NCBI GenBank assembly: GCA_023375785.1
Contig: SZWC01025582.1
Span: 1-34,508, forward strand
From: Penium margaritaceum
Lineage: Eukaryota > Streptophyta > Zygnematophyceae > Desmidiales > Peniaceae
Direction: 5' to 3'
DNA: 34,508 nucleotides
The position numbers and the translations under genes are program-made. The notes beneath the pieces are model-generated. The model did no database searches. It worked only from the letters and a program-made list of their open reading frames with translations, and was not told where the DNA came from. Below, one piece after another: positions 1 to 10,849 of the stretch (position 1 is the stretch's first letter; each line of letters begins with the position of its first letter).

Positions 1-223
1 CTGTCAGAAATGCATCGCTGACCATTGTGTCTGTGATAGATTGTGCTCAACATGTGTCACTCCTTTGCACCCAACGTCTATTGCGTGTGCACACACTGCT
101 GTGTCTTTCTGTCCGTCTGATGTCTGTGATTTAAGGTGTGTGTTGCATTGTCTTGCTCCTGTGCTGTGCTGCACAATCCCTGGGACCCCCCCCCCTCCCC
201 CCCCCAACTGTTTTGCTGTGCAG

Positions 224-344
224 CATTCCATTCACGGTGGACGATGTCTCGAAGTCGACGCCGGTCGTCGATGTGTACCAGCTGCGGCTGCCGCCCGCAC
301 TGCGAGACAACCCTGCCTTCCTCTTCATCCAAACGTCTCGATAG
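224..344 (+). CDS. Possible terminal exon of an unidentified host gene (partial)
   Basis: A pyrimidine-rich tract (about 186-215) leads into TTTTGCTGTGCAG, a good 3' splice acceptor ending at 223. The open frame that follows encodes about 39 residues and stops with TAG at 342-344. The exon would start with the third base of a codon. Its peptide begins IPFTVDDVSKSTPVVDVYQL and ends FLFIQTSR. It is GC-rich and non-repetitive, unlike the low-complexity translations of the other frames. A possible poly(A) signal AATAAA lies at 952-957. I do not recognise the family, and upstream exons would lie left of the window. It could be a chance open frame behind a C-rich tract; the splice-like context is what makes it worth listing. 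Confidence 0.35.
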
Positions 345-1226
345 CCCCCTCCTCTTGCTCTTTGCCCTCCACCGTTGCTCTCCACTATCCGACCCTCCAC
401 CACGCACTCGATCGATATCATCGGTTGATCATGCATAAGTCCTCTCTCTGTCGCACCGCTCCTCATTCCCCCAAGTATGCTTTGATGTGTCCAAAGCACC
501 CGCTAGCCTTTCCGTCCCATGTTCCTGTAGATTCCGAGGTCCATTCGAGTCAGAGCATGTAAAAAGGCAGCTGCCTCTGCTGCCTGTGTTGCCTCTCATG
601 AATCAGCAAACCTGACATTCCTTGCCATGCCATGATGTGTGGTGCCATAATTTGGCATGGAAAAAAAATGCCGTTGCCCGCGAAGACTCATGGGGCAGCA
701 CGCTTGGCTGCTTTTGCTGTTGTAGGACGAGCGAATCAGTGTTGGGGGGCCACAGGGAAATGGATGAAAAGAGCACAGTGAGGCCTTGCTAGGGCAAAGC
801 AGTAAACACATAACTACTGCTTTCGTGGCAGCGTTATAAGCCAGTCGTCGTGCAGCCCGACATAACTGTGCTCCAAAGTGTAATGAATGACCTGCCATGC
901 TTGGTTTTCAGATATCCGTATTCTATCTGTTTTAACAGTGGTTGGTGAATGAATAAAGTCATCCCCTTGAATGACTGTTCTAAGTTGAGTGGTCCTGATT
1001 TCAATCAGATTTTTTTGGGTTCAATGTATTCGAGTAGTTTCTTAATCTCCCTCATAACTCCACTTGTGGGCCTTGAACTCAAGCACACGTCAAGAACCTC
1101 GGTTTTGGCAAATCAGTAGCATTTGTGCGCGTCAAACTACCGATATTGGTAGCAGGGCGGTGAAACGCAGGCTCGAACGACAATAAGGTGCTCTGCTCGT
1201 CCACGTGGCTCCTGTAGTACCGATGT
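345..1226. other. Unassigned non-coding stretch, possible 3' UTR then junk
   Basis: No frame resembles a known protein. If the exon at 224-344 is real, 345 to about 970 would be its 3' UTR, with AATAAA at 952-957. From about 1080 to 1226 the minus strand could be leader sequence next to a copia LTR: a primer-site-like sequence lies at about 1208-1226, and the words ACCAACATCGGTA and ACCAATATCGGTA are repeated there. Confidence 0.3.
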
Positions 1227-1857
1227 TGGTGGCATGGCGGATCTATGAGACATCCGGTGAGCGTTGGAGCATGACAGCGCCTGCCTAATGTTGTCCGGGT
1301 CTCTCCCTTGAGGGTAGAGACGCCTAACAAGAGGTGGAGCGAGGGAAGTGAGGGCAGAACGGACGGAGCTTATAGAGAGCATGCCATGGACGCTGGCGCT
1401 CTAGGTTTTTAGTGAAGAAATGCGCGGGTGTAGGAGTAACACGGTACATAGGTGTCAGCGTGCTTCGAGTGGCCGGTGGGGTGACGAGCGGGCGAACAGC
1501 GAGCCCATCCTCGCTCTCACCCCTGCCAAGCGAGGCTTGAACTTGGATGTGTTGCATGCATTAACCTTTCAGCAAGAAACCATTCCAAATCGTGAGAACA
1601 ATCCAGCTTTAACCCCACTCCCCCTTCCAACAAGTTGCACTAGGAACCCTATTGTCTTTGAGAACTAAAGATATGAGAGCCTATGTCAGGGGTAACGCTC
1701 GATCCTGTGAGTGGCTCTGGATCGTCTCCGTCCGCATGCCCATGAGTCACCACCACGTGAGCTACGGCGTCAGGACCGATGTCCCTCCAACATTAGTCAC
1801 CTGCGTCAGTGCAGTGAGTGTGCAGCTCACCACATGTCCGTGGCACATAAACCAACA
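1227..1857 (-). repeat. 3' LTR of copia-1 (lower boundary approximate)
   Basis: On the minus strand the pol frame of copia-1 ends near 1925. A purine run GGGGGAG follows and then TGTTGGTTTATG, the usual TG start of a copia LTR, placing the upper edge at 1857. A TATA-like CTCTATAAG lies at about 1369-1378, a suitable distance before the end. The lower edge is set at CCAACA (about 1227) because a degraded primer site seems to follow. No second LTR is present, so the lower boundary and target duplication cannot be verified. Confidence 0.5.
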
Positions 1858-1867
1858 CTCCCCCATG
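1858..1867 (-). other. Polypurine tract of copia-1
   Basis: The minus strand reads CATGGGGGAG directly before the TGTTGG start of the LTR. This is the usual plus-strand priming site for second-strand synthesis in LTR retrotransposons. Position and composition are as expected; function is inferred from family knowledge. Confidence 0.6.
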
Positions 1868-1924
1868 ACCCACAGCCGATGCACACGAATACAAACTTAG
1901 AGGCAAACACGAGAGTCACAAGAC

Positions 1925-4790
1925 ATGACATGCAACAGGGTCACCACATTGATACAACATCCTAATAACGTGCACTGCTGCTTTGAAGACGTTACTGATG
2001 AGTGCCTTCGTGAGGAAGTGAGCTCTCTGCAGTCGCGTGTCCACCCAAACGATCTAGACATCACCTACAGCAATTCGCTCACGTACAAAATGATTCTCAA
2101 CATTGATGTGTTTCGTGCGTGTGTGATGCATGTTATCGTGCTCAGCAATGGCCTTGGTGCTCTGGTTATCACAGCACAACGTGATGCAGCGAATACGGAT
2201 GCGAAGTTGCTGAAGCAAGCGAAATAGCCACACACTCTGGTAGGTGCCTGCACCCAGTGCAACATACTCAACCTCACTGGAGTTGCGTGCCACGCAATCT
2301 TGCTTACCACTCTTCCACGACACGACAGTCCCTCCAACGAGGAAGATGTAACCTTTACGACTATGAGTGTCGGTGTCATGTGCTCGGTCGATGTCTGTGT
2401 ATCCATCCACAATAACTGACGGTTGTTCTCGATAGCACAGACTGGTGCGAGCAGTGGAAAGGGCATACCTAACATCACGCAGTGCAGCCTCCATGTGTCG
2501 TGATCAGGGATTCTGTGAGAATTGGACAAGGAAGTTCACAGAGAAGCCGAAATTTTCTCTAGTTGTCGTCGCTAGATACAACCCTGACCCAATGACGCGA
2601 AAGTAGTCTTTCACGTTGACTGTCTCCCCTAGCTTAGACACATCCAGTGTCTTCATCAGCCTCTACCCGGCTGGGGTCATGGGTGTAGATGCTGTGTGTA
2701 TGGACTCAAGCAAGGAGGCGAAGCGCTCCCCCAGGCTACGAACGTACGCGGCCTGGTGAACATGAAGCGTGCGACGAGAACGGTCGCATTCAAGCTCCAT
2801 GCCCAAGAAGACACAGACTGGTCCTAAGTCTTTCTTCTTATACATGGACTGCAAGAGCGTCTTCACCGAGTTGACATCAGCCTGGCTGGGCGATGCTATC
2901 AGTAGGTCATCCACGTAAACGAGAACAGCCACGAAGGGAACAGAGGGTGGAGTGACAAAGAGAGAAGGATCCACCGTACTACGTCGGTAGCCCCATTTCT
3001 CGAGAGTGGAGGTGATTTCTTGGTTCCAGCACCAAGGCGACTGCTTCAGGCCATAGAGGGCCTTCCGGAGCCGCGAGACTCGGTCACTGCCATCGGAGAA
3101 GCTAGGTGGTTGGACCAGGTAGATCTCCTCCTCCAACTGTCCGAGGAGTAACGCATTTTTCACATCCATCTACTCAAGATCCAAGTTGTGGTGAGCCACA
3201 AGACTCAACCATGCTCTAGTAGTGGTGTATCACCCGACTGGTACAAACATGTCGTCGAAATTGATGCACGGGACCTGGGAGAACAACTTTGCTGTGAGGC
3301 GCGCCTTGTACTTGTCGAGTGCACCGTCGGGCTTGTACTTACGCCAAAAGACCCAATGGGCATCGATGGCTTTGCGTCCAGGTGGCAGATCGACAAGCTC
3401 ATACACTGCATGATCATCAAGGGCGTTGAGTTCATCATGAATTGTAGCCTCCCACGGCTGTGCGTTGGAGGCTACACGTGCTTGATGCACCGTGGTCGGC
3501 TGAGGGGACAAGACCCTGGTGGCCGAAGTGGCGTGACACTCGGCCACCCTACTCAAGAGGCAGCTTTGAGGGCTCGCTCATGCTCCAAGGAGAGGAGTGC
3601 GTAGCCAAGAGCGGAACTAGGGTGGACGACCCTAGTAGCCAGACCCACTGTGTCCATGCCGGTAGGGTTGACAGGGGAGTGTGCAGTCTGAGACTAAGGA
3701 GGACATGCTGACTTCGTGTAAGTGCTAGAACGGTTGGGGAGCACATGAAGACGTCCACCCCTGACAAAGGGTGAGACAGGAGCAGGACCAATGGTGACAT
3801 GCGGAGTTGGGATAGATACCCGAATGGGAGAGTACAGGGGTGAGAGGGCAGCAGGAGGTGTGACTAGGCTGGACGGGACAGCGGGAGAGGAGGTAGACTA
3901 GGCAGAGTCAGTGACCGGAGAGGACTGTACGTCCAAGGAACTGGAATAAGACACGGAGAGGGTAGGGACATGCTCGGACGACGAGGGCTGCATCGAGGGT
4001 GAGAGCTGTGGTGCAACAACAGGGATTGCCGGAGTGGCAGGACCGACTTCCGAGAGGCAGGAGGGAGGAGTCAAGGGACAGGCGACTGAGGTCCCGAAGG
4101 AAGACCGACTCAAAGAATAGAGCGTCGCGAGACTCAACGATACGCTGGCGGAAATGATCCTAGAAACTCCAGGCTTTGTACTACGCAGAAACCCCAAGAA
4201 AGGGGCACAAACGACCGCGAGGGGACAATTTCCCATCACGTAGATCCTTTGGAAGCCAGACAGAGGCAACATTACCCCAGACTCGAGCCAGAGGAAGATC
4301 AGTCCGATGACCATGCCAGTGTTCAAAGGGCGTGACAATACGGAGAAGGGAGCGTGGGGAACACGGTTCCAGACCCACGTCATGTAGCACGTGGCCTCGA
4401 AGGCAAAGAGCGGTGGCCGACCGAACTCAGAGAGAAGCGTGCGAACACCGTCGGCAAGTGTTCGGTTCCAATGCTCAAAGACACCGTTCTGCTGGGGTGT
4501 GTATGGAGCGGACGTCTCTAGACTCACCCCAAGGGACTCGAGGAGGTAGGCGGTGGGGCCAAGGAATTCTCTTCCATGGTCGTTGCGGAAGACACGCAGC
4601 GACCGTTGACAAGCACGCTCGGCCTGAACAAGCCACGACTCAATGATGGAAGAAACATTGCTCTTCTGATGAAGAGCGAACACCCAGTGAAAGCGAGAAA
4701 AATCATCAATAGGGCACCAGACGTAGTGACCATTGTCACCAAGGAGGTCATGACGCAGGAGCCCCATGATGATTCATGGGGCTCCTCTTT
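1925..4790 (-). pseudogene. Copia-1: degraded Ty1/copia pol (integrase, RT, RNase H)
   Basis: The minus strand reads, 5' to 3', integrase core (about 4767-3900), linker, RT (3556-2663) and RNase H (about 2640-1925), the copia order. Integrase keeps its acidic triad in the contexts CPIDDFSR, FRNDHGREF and QQNGVFEHWNR. It shifts frame near 4330, where TPFEHWHGHRTDLPLARVWG continues in another frame (4390-4181). RT keeps the catalytic YVDD at 2906-2917. RNase H contains VDGYTDIDRAHD and SSEVEYVALGAG. In-frame stops include TGA at 3230-3232 and TAG at 3170-3172, one before the RNase H start, and one near 2055 after VGDV. Gag, protease and the integrase zinc domain are missing: similarity ends abruptly at a hairpin (4757-4786). 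The element is dead and 5'-truncated; family assignment is firm. Confidence 0.9.
4757..4786. repeat. Perfect short-loop hairpin at the copia-1 breakpoint
   Basis: AGGAGCCCCATGA (4757-4769) and its exact complement TCATGGGGCTCCT (4774-4786) are separated by the 4-nt loop TGAT. The hairpin lies where recognisable copia-1 integrase stops, so it may mark how the 5' end was lost or joined. Confidence 0.85.
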
Positions 4791-4829
4791 GGGTGCTGGA
4801 ATGGTTGTGTCAAAGTATCCTAGCAAACC

Positions 4830-5169
4830 TCTTTAATCCATGATGATTTCAGACTTCCAGTTCCAATGATTTAACCCCTCTCCATCAAACCTGTGGATGG
4901 TAAGATAATTCGCAAGTGCCCTATCCCTGCCATCCCTTCAACTATAACTGCTACTGCTCATGTGCCTTTTGATGATCCACATACACCTATGCGTGAGGCT
5001 GCTATAGGATGTTAATATATAGGGGCAGATACGTACCCTCTTTATATTGGCGATTAGGAGTAGAATTAGGTTGATGTAGGATGATTAAGGCTGATTTAAG
5101 CTGTCAAGAATGAAAGCTACAGATCCGTTGCATTCCCCTCTTCTTGATGTCAACCTACAATAAGAGACG
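4830..5169. other. Unassigned AT-rich stretch
   Basis: Composition becomes AT-rich just beyond the copia-1 breakpoint. I see no coding frame, LTR terminus or RNA gene that can be supported here. Confidence 0.4.
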
Positions 5170-5400
5170 TTGGGTGAGAGTGATTGTGCTCTCACTACTC
5201 CTGACTTAGAAGTTGTGTGCACCGTCATCTTCCTAATGCATGCACAACCTTCAACATATTGTTTTTGTGCACCTCTAAGTTCTGGGACAGGACAAACATC
5301 TATGAGAGGATCTGTCTTACATGCTAGTCAATTCACTCTTCTAGATGCTCTATTCTATATGGACAACTTGAGCTCTTCTTGAGATATGATGCTAAGGCGT
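5170..5400 (+). pseudogene. Faint copia fragment near the protease / pre-integrase region
   Basis: A 70-codon frame ends with residues resembling the segment after the copia protease active site: a glycine/serine-rich stretch, then LHASQFTLLDALFYMDNLSS, like the family's 'L.L.DVLYVP.LS' pattern. Frames break after 5382. The DSGA motif is not visible, and flanking DNA to 5587 is AT-rich without an identifiable LTR. TTATATCAATAGC at about 5531-5543 is a poor match to a Met-tRNA primer site. This probably belongs to another, older element than copia-2. The match is weak and could be coincidental. Confidence 0.3.
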
Positions 5401-5587
5401 TAGTACTCTTGAAAGTGAATTATATTCCTAATTAAGTATGAGATGAATAAGAAATACGTGCAAATGAAGAAGGTGTAAGAACATTTGTGAGCTTTTAAGT
5501 TTCACGGCTTCTCTGCTAGAGGTTGTTATATCAATAGCTAACAAAGGATTATGGGCCAACACCTCTGGTTGGTCCTCTGTCAGGGAA

Positions 5588-8500
5588 GACATCACTATCA
5601 AACTCTCAGGTCCCAGAGTGGAAGACCATACAAATAGCGTAGAAGGAGACGCAGTGCATGGAGAAGTATGCAGGTGGCCCTGGCTACAGGCTATGGAGGT
5701 GGCACTTCCAGCTGTACCTCGCGCATAAGGGACTGGTGGAGGTCATGAAGGGAACGGAAGTCCTCAACAAAGCAACGGAGACGACAGCGTAGAAGGAGGT
5801 CTTTCTAAAGAAGAACACGGAGGCGCTCAGGCTGCAAGCTAAGATGTCCAGGATGGCCGAGTCAAATGGGGCTGCAAGCTGGCAGCCGAGACTTGGCAGA
5901 AACGCTGCTACATCCATCAATGTAATTTGTTGGCGAATAAAATATTCGCAAAAAGGCGACCCTTGACGGTGAGAATCGAGGAGGGAGATGATATCATCAC
6001 TACCATGCAGCAGATCAAGTCACTCGCCTCAAAATGCAATGACGTGGGATGGAAGATCCATAAGCAGCTACAGGCGATGGCCCTCCTCATGGCCCTTCCT
6101 AACAGTTTGAGTCCTCTCATTATAGTCTTGGGAGGATGCATAGAGGACAAGCTCACCTATGGCACGGTCGTAGAGTACATTTGCAACAAGGTGCACCGAT
6201 GGAGCTGCGGGGAGTCCTCGTCTTCCTCATCGGCCCTCGTCACCAAAACGCATGGTGGCAGAAGCGGGGCCAAAAGAGGTGGCGGATATGGTGGCGGAAA
6301 GAAGGGCACCAAGAAGGGTGCGAGCCGTAATTGCGGTAAGGAGGGCCACTGGGCCCGTGAGTGCATAGAGGAGGCAAAGGCCAGCGGTAAGGATGCCAAG
6401 GGCAAGAATGCACTTCTTAATGGAACTCAAAACCATTACCTCAAGAAGGCCAACCGGTGATGCCTTCACTCCGGAGCGGAGGAGCATACCCAGGTTGAGA
6501 AGATCGGGTTCATCGACTACACCAAGTCTAGCAAATCCATGGTGGTCGCGAACAACAAGGTTGAGCCAGCGGCTGGCCCAAGAGATGTGGACATGGAGGT
6601 GGTGGTAGGTGGGAAGCGAGTGCAACGTGTCATCAAGGACATGCAGCACGTACCTGGCTAGGCTGACATTTTAATTTTCAGCCACTTGACGGACAAGGGA
6701 TACAAGGTGCTCTTTAGGATAAAGGGGGCAGTCGTGCGGAAGGATGGTGGCGCCGAGCCTGTGCTGGAGGCTAAGCGCAAGGAAGGCCTCTACATCGTGG
6801 AGACAAAGGTGATCCCTGCGACGAAAGACTCGGCAAACTTGCAAGAACCCACCGTCAACCAGGCCAAAAGAGGGGTAGCTAATCTTGAGCTTTGGCATCG
6901 ATGGCTGGGGAATTCCTCACCCACAGTCGTAAAGGAGACGGTGAAGTGCGAGCTGGTACGCGACCTTGTCACCGACGGTGCGAAAGAGGCGTCAGATGCA
7001 ACAAAGCACCAAAAGTGTGAGCCTTGCATTTTCGGCAAGCGCGGCACAAACCGTTCCATGAGAACGTGAATCACACTTCAGAATTGCTGGAGGTCGTGCA
7101 CAGCGACGTGTGCAGACCATTCAAGACAGCGTCAAAGAGCGGCGCACAATACTTCATCACCTTCATTGATTACTAGAGTAGAAAACTCTACATGTACTTC
7201 ATGAAGCGGAAACGCGAGGTCCTGGACCTGCTCAAGGAGTACGTTGCCGCGGTGGAGAGGCAGACTGGCCGAAAGGTCAGAGCACTACACAACGACAACG
7301 ACGGAGAGTACGTGGACTGTAGCGTCTGGATGAAGCAGCAGGGCATAAAATGGGAACAAACTATGCCGTAACCACCTTAGTCAAACGGCTTGGCGGAGCA
7401 GGTGAACCAGACGCTGCTGAACATGGTACGGACCATGTTGGTGGATGCAGAAATGTCACAAAGCATCTGGACGGAAGCTGTGCGTACAGCGAGATGTACC
7501 ATCAATCTCACTCCATAAGCAGTACTGAAGGGGAAGAGCGGTTGGAAGATGCCGCAAGAGGTTTGGAGCGGGCGCAAGCCGAGTGTGGTACACCTTAAAG
7601 TGTTTGGTTGTAAGGTGCACACGATGGTGCACACTGCGCAGCGACACGACAGCAAGCTAGAGCCACGGGCAAAGTCGAACATCTTCCTCGGCTATGAGAG
7701 TGTACATAAGGCATTCAGGCTCTACGACATGCACAAGGAGGAGGTAATCCACAGCCAAGACATCGAGTTTAATGAGAAGTAGAGCTACATCAGTAGCAAC
7801 AACATGGGCGTGGTGGACTCTCCAAAGACAGTGGAGTAGTTCCAGCTCTTTGACTATGAGAGTGGGACGGTAAACCATCAGTGGCAGCCAAAGTGGAAGA
7901 CTCTGATGAAGATCAAGCTGATGAGGAGATCCACCGGAAGGATCCGACGGATGAGGCACCAAGGGTGCCAAGGCACGTACTCCCAACGGAGTGCGCATCG
8001 GGCGTCGGTTGAAAATCCATTGGACGCGCCGGCCGTCCGGACGATGTTTCACCGGAGCGGGTGAGATCCTCGGGGAGCCTTCTGGTCGATGATTCACAGG
8101 AGCGTGCAGAGTTGGAGGGATCATAGCAGAGCCACGATGCGCCACCAAACATGCCGCGGAATAGCAGGAGGCAGCGGAAAGCGGGGAAGCGCTTTGACAC
8201 AAGCATCGGTCGATGGATCGGCATGATGCGATGTATGCTGGCTATATGAACGAAGCCGACTACCGTACAAGAGGTGCTTGTACAGCGCAAAGGGGATCGA
8301 TGTGATGCAACCATAAAATCGGAGCTGGTGACCATCACCGAAAATGACACGTGGGAGATGGTTGACAGGCAAGAAGATGCCAAGGTCATCGGTTCAAAGT
8401 GGGTCTTTAAGACCAAGTTCACAAAGGAAGATGTGGTTGAAAAATACAAGGCGCAGCTGGTTGTGAAGGGATATGCATAGCGTAAGGGCGAGCATTACGA

Positions 8501-9834
8501 TGAGACGTTCGCTCCCGTTGTAAAGTTCACAAGCATCCAGACAATCCTTGCGATGGCGGCCGCAAAGGACATGGAGCTCCACCAAATGGACGTAAAGACG
8601 ACTTTCCTCAACGGCATCATAGACAAAGAAATCTACATGGAGGTGCCAGAGGAGGTGGAGGCACCGGAGGGCAACGTGTGCAAGCTGTGGAAATCCTTGT
8701 ACGAGATAAATCAATTTTCCAGATCCTCGTACCAATAGATGGACAGCTTCATGGAACAAATTCGGTTGTGAGGCTAATCACAACGTGTATGTACGGAGCG
8801 AAAAGGAGCTCCATTAGATGGGTGCACTCTACGTGGATGACCTGATTTGTGCTAAAAAAATCTCCTGAGCCTGCGGCAGAAAAAAAAGCAGTTGAGCAGC
8901 AGATTCCAGATGTCGGACTTGGGGGAGCTGGAGTACCACCTCAGGGTGAGCATTACGCAGAACCAGAGGGCGCGCACGCTTGAGCGAGGGCAGGCCAAAT
9001 ACGTGGCCAAGGTGCTGAAGAGGTACGGTATGGAGGACTGCAAACCAGTTGGCAGTCCAGTCTGCACAACCTGTGAACTAAGTGCGGCAATGGCACTGCA
9101 AACAAAAGAAGAGCGATAGGATATGGCTTGGGTACCCTACCAATAGGTGGTGCGCAGCCTCATGTACGCCATGGTGGTGACTCGACCGGACCCGGTCTAC
9201 GCGGTGGGCCAAGTGAGCACGTACGTGGCCGATCTAGGGCCACTACACTGGCAAGAGGTCGAGTGCATCTTCCGCTACCTGTAAGCGCTTGAGGTTCGAC
9301 GGTTGAGGTTCGACGGCAAGGGTCGGGTGGACCCCTTGCATCTGGTCTGCTACACGGATGTAGACTACGCTGGCGATGTGGACAAGCGGAAGTCCATATC
9401 TGGCTACGTGTTTTTCCTCACTGGTGCAGCGATCTCGTGATGCAGCAGAAATCAGGACTACGTCGCCACCTCCATAGTGGAAGCAGAGTGCATTGCTCTG
9501 GCTGAGGTGGACAAGGAGGTGGTGTGGCTCTGCAGGTTGCTAGGGGAGCTGGGCGTGCCACAGCAGGAGCCTACGATGGTGTAAGAGGACAACACCGGCT
9601 CCATTTTGCTGACCAACAATCCCACACAGAAGGACAAAGCACATTGATGTGCGCTATCACTACGTACAGGACATGGTTGAAAAGGGCCAAGTGGTGCTGC
9701 AGCACTGCAGCACGCACAACATGCTTGCGGATCACTTGACCAAAGCGCAACCCATGGACCGGCACGCAATGAGCGTGGCCGGGCTTGGGATGACCAGTTA
9801 TGATGGGCTAGAGGGTACAGCGGAAGATGACTGA
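5588..9834 (+). pseudogene. Copia-2: degraded Ty1/copia gag-pol
   Basis: Gag starts near 5588 (DITIKLSGP) and runs to 6460. Its zinc knuckle has lost the first cysteine (SRNCGKEGHWAREC). The protease motif region (about 6465) reads HSGA where an aspartate is expected. Pre-integrase 6890-7050 has LWHRWLGN, with Asn for the second zinc histidine, and ends CEPCIFGK. Integrase (7080-7780) keeps residues in FID, HNDNDGEY and LAEQVNQ but has a stop at 7174-7176. RT (about 8270-9110) contains KVIGSKWVFKTKF, MDVKTTFLNG and YVDD at 8830-8841. RNase H (about 9350-9834) contains YTDVDYAGDVDKRKS and MLADHLTKAQP. There are many stops (for example 8478-8480, 9144-9146, about 9583) and several frameshifts. 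Order and orientation are clear. No matching 5' LTR was found upstream, so the 5' end looks lost. Confidence 0.92.
9289..9316 (+). repeat. 14-bp perfect tandem duplication in copia-2 RNase H
   Basis: TTGAGGTTCGACGG occurs twice back to back (9289-9302, 9303-9316), just before the RNase H core. Fourteen bases shift the reading frame. The readable frame after it (RFDGKGRVDP) fits the family, so a compensating change probably lies nearby. Confidence 0.9.
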
Positions 9835-9865
9835 GAGAAAGGAGGAGCAGGGGAAATGGCAGGTG

Positions 9866-9877
9866 CAAGGGGGACAA
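9866..9877 (+). other. Polypurine tract of copia-2
   Basis: The purine-rich CAAGGGGGACAA lies between the end of the pol frame (stop near 9834) and the TG start of the LTR at 9878. It matches the expected site of plus-strand priming. Confidence 0.6.
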
Positions 9878-10427
9878 TGCTGAAGATTTGCCTCTCTGCA
9901 TGCCCAAATGTGGCGCCACGATGCACCAACGAGCCGCCAGAGAGAGGAAATTCCTCGCGGTTGGATCTAGAGACTCAAGGATTGATCAGATCCTAAACTG
10001 GAGGGTTCCTTGAAAGTTGACGAGCCGCTGAATCCGGTGGAAGTTGTTTCACCGGAATCGGACAAGAAACGAGGGAGATATGAGCTTCCAAAGTTGGGGT
10101 ATGCGCGACGGCTCTTGGAGTGGGCCACGGTTGGAGTGAAGGTGAATAATCGACCGGATCAAGAAACAAATTTCCATCTAGGAATTATGCTCCGGAAGGG
10201 CTGTTGAGGCATCCGGTGGATTATCCGCCGGATGCCAGTAGTGCACTTTGTTACCGAGGGACTTAGCCAAAATTCTGGCTCGGCGTCCGAAATTCAGTAT
10301 CACATCTTGTTACTCGAGGACTTGGTCAAAATTCTGACTGTAGGCCCGCAAACAGGTTTCGAACCACATCAGTCCCCATCACCAAACTCGATGATTAACT
10401 CATCAAAAGAGACCCCAAAGGCGCGAG
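9878..10427 (+). repeat. 3' LTR of copia-2 (supported part)
   Basis: The LTR starts TGCTGAAGATTTGCC straight after the purine tract. The boundary is supported by a second copy at 24261, which starts at the same base. Similarity to that copy covers about 9878-10030 and 10288-10427. The 250 bp between have no counterpart there. The true LTR may continue to about 10740: 10620-10740 has a TATATATT-like box and typical U3/R composition. It contains a hairpin at 10208-10236. Confidence 0.7.
10208..10236. repeat. Hairpin inside the copia-2 LTR
   Basis: GGCATCCGGTGGA (10208-10220) pairs with TCCGCCGGATGCC (10224-10236) across the 3-nt loop TTA, with one G-T pair. It lies in the LTR segment absent from the sister copy at 24261. 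Confidence 0.8.
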
Positions 10428-10849
10428 GAGCACCGCCACTATGTGTAGGGACATCTACACCTCCGGAATGGCAATTTGATGGGTCCTTATGTGTGAGGGA
10501 ACATCGGCGGGCGACGTGGTGCACGCCGCCAACTGTGCAGCTGGTTTAGGGTGCTGCGCTTCGGCTGACATAGCGGGAGCTACGGTAATCCGAATGGTGT
10601 ACGGTTTGGTGCGTTGGAGGGCTCCTGACTAGCCCTACATATATTCAAATCATGTCCATGTTAAAAAACTAATGCAAAATTAGGGTTGGTAGTTTTGCTC
10701 TCAAATCCGTTCCAGCGCATAGGGTTGGTAGCACAACTCAGCAAATCCCACCGCAATTTGTACATTTTCATTTAAAATGGTATGCAGAAAAATTCTCGCT
10801 ACGTGAACAGGATTGCGCAGCCAAAGCAATATTTCCATGATTGACATTT
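10428..10849. other. Probable rest of the copia-2 LTR, otherwise unassigned
   Basis: No coding similarity is visible. TACATATATTC at about 10632-10642, followed by AT-rich sequence, resembles an LTR promoter/R region. No second copy in the window covers this part, so the assignment is inference. The end of copia-2 and the start of gypsy-Z meet somewhere here. Confidence 0.3.

Noticed and set aside
41..562. 173-codon frame on the plus strand
   Set aside because: Its peptide is Cys/Pro/His-rich low-complexity sequence. The shorter frame ending at 344 has the more protein-like composition and a splice acceptor.
5000..5560. 5' LTR of copia-2
   Set aside because: The stretch does not share words with the copia-2 3' LTR at 9878, and instead carries a faint copia coding fragment.
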